In this document: positions 6,579 through 6,616 of the stretch, one piece after another
Numbering within the stretch: the stretch's first letter is position 1
How the letters are laid out: the number at the start of each line of letters is the position of its first letter
Source: Flavobacteriales bacterium
GTDB taxonomy: Bacteria; Bacteroidota; Bacteroidia; Flavobacteriales_D; Parvicellaceae
Assembly (NCBI GenBank): GCA_026993705.1
Contig: JALWSJ010000162.1
Location: forward strand, 1-6,616
Reading direction: 5' to 3'
Length of the DNA stretch: 6,616 nucleotides
The notes under the pieces: generated by a model
Database searches by the model: none
Told to the model about the DNA's origin: nothing
Seen by the model: only the letters and a program-made list of their open reading frames with translations
Program-made: the position numbers and the translations under genes

Positions 6579-6605
6579 AATAATCAGGTTATTAACCTGA
6601 TTATT
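6579..6605. repeat. Perfect 13-bp-arm palindrome upstream of the transposase fragment
   Basis: AATAATCAGGTTA and its exact reverse complement flank a single central T at 6592. No T-run follows directly on either strand, so it is not a standard terminator. It sits where a -33 element or the end of an insertion sequence would be. It could be an operator for a dimeric protein, a hairpin at the IS end, or part of the target into which the element inserted. Confidence 0.75.
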
Positions 6606-6616
6606 ATGCTACTTTT

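Larger units (their letters stand above)
6535..6612 (-). promoter_or_regulatory. Inverted repeat that would sequester the transposase start codon
   Basis: GTAGCATAAT at 6535-6544 and ATTATGCTAC at 6603-6612 are perfect 10-bp inverted copies separated by 58 nt. In minus-strand RNA the proximal arm (AUUAUGCUAC) contains the transposase AUG. Pairing with the distal arm would bury that AUG in a stem. The candidate -7 element at 6576-6569 lies between the arms, so only transcripts entering from beyond 6612 would hold both. The repeat is observed; the regulatory role is inferred by analogy with fold-back inhibition in IS10. The arms could also be related to the terminal repeats of the element. Confidence 0.5.

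Noticed and set aside
1..6616. tRNA or rRNA genes and known riboswitches
   Set aside because: No cloverleaf-type segment with a TTCGA-like arm, no rRNA-like stretch and no recognisable aptamer core was found by eye; there is no clear candidate outside the structured element at 85-250.

Overview
This AT-rich window reads as chromosome of a member of the Bacteroidota, most likely Flavobacteriia. The evidence is a type IX secretion (T9SS) sorting domain, a PorP/SprF-family barrel, a TPR/beta-propeller/OmpA protein of the PorE type, promoters of the Bacteroidetes form (TAnnTTTG at -7), and start sites without strong Shine-Dalgarno sequences. Genus cannot be called from the sequence alone.

Layout. 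Positions 1-264 are non-coding and highly structured: a 40-nt hairpin that looks like a bidirectional terminator (17-56), then three consecutive inverted repeats (85-250) that resemble a dispersed REP-like or structured-RNA element. Positions 265-5913 hold a tight four-gene operon read leftwards. In transcription order it contains (1) a 620-aa secreted, phage-tail-fibre-like protein with VGIGT repeats and no sorting domain; (2) a 170-aa mini-protein that is little more than a signal peptide, a short head and a type B T9SS C-terminal domain; (3) a PorP/SprF outer-membrane barrel protein, overlapping gene 2 by ATGA; and (4) a 768-aa TPR/propeller/carboxypeptidase-regulatory-like/OmpA protein that should bind peptidoglycan. 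A good promoter lies just ahead of gene 1 and decides its start codon.

Positions 6059-6541 hold two truncated genes fused head-on. One is the first ~110 residues of a class I/II aminotransferase, with a one-base frameshift in an A6 run. The other, on the minus strand, is the N-terminus of a probable DDE transposase. They meet near 6370-6378, which suggests an IS-linked deletion or rearrangement. The transposase leader (6535-6612) carries an inverted repeat that would fold the start codon into a stem only in transcripts entering from outside, plus a 13-bp-arm palindrome.

How the genes may work together (inference): gene 2 would be exported by T9SS and held at the surface by the PorP/SprF barrel. 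The OmpA protein would tie that complex to the cell wall, and the fibre-like protein would be the surface-exposed or adhesive partner. The most interesting question is how that large protein, which has no recognisable CTD, is delivered, and whether the mini-CTD protein is its adaptor.
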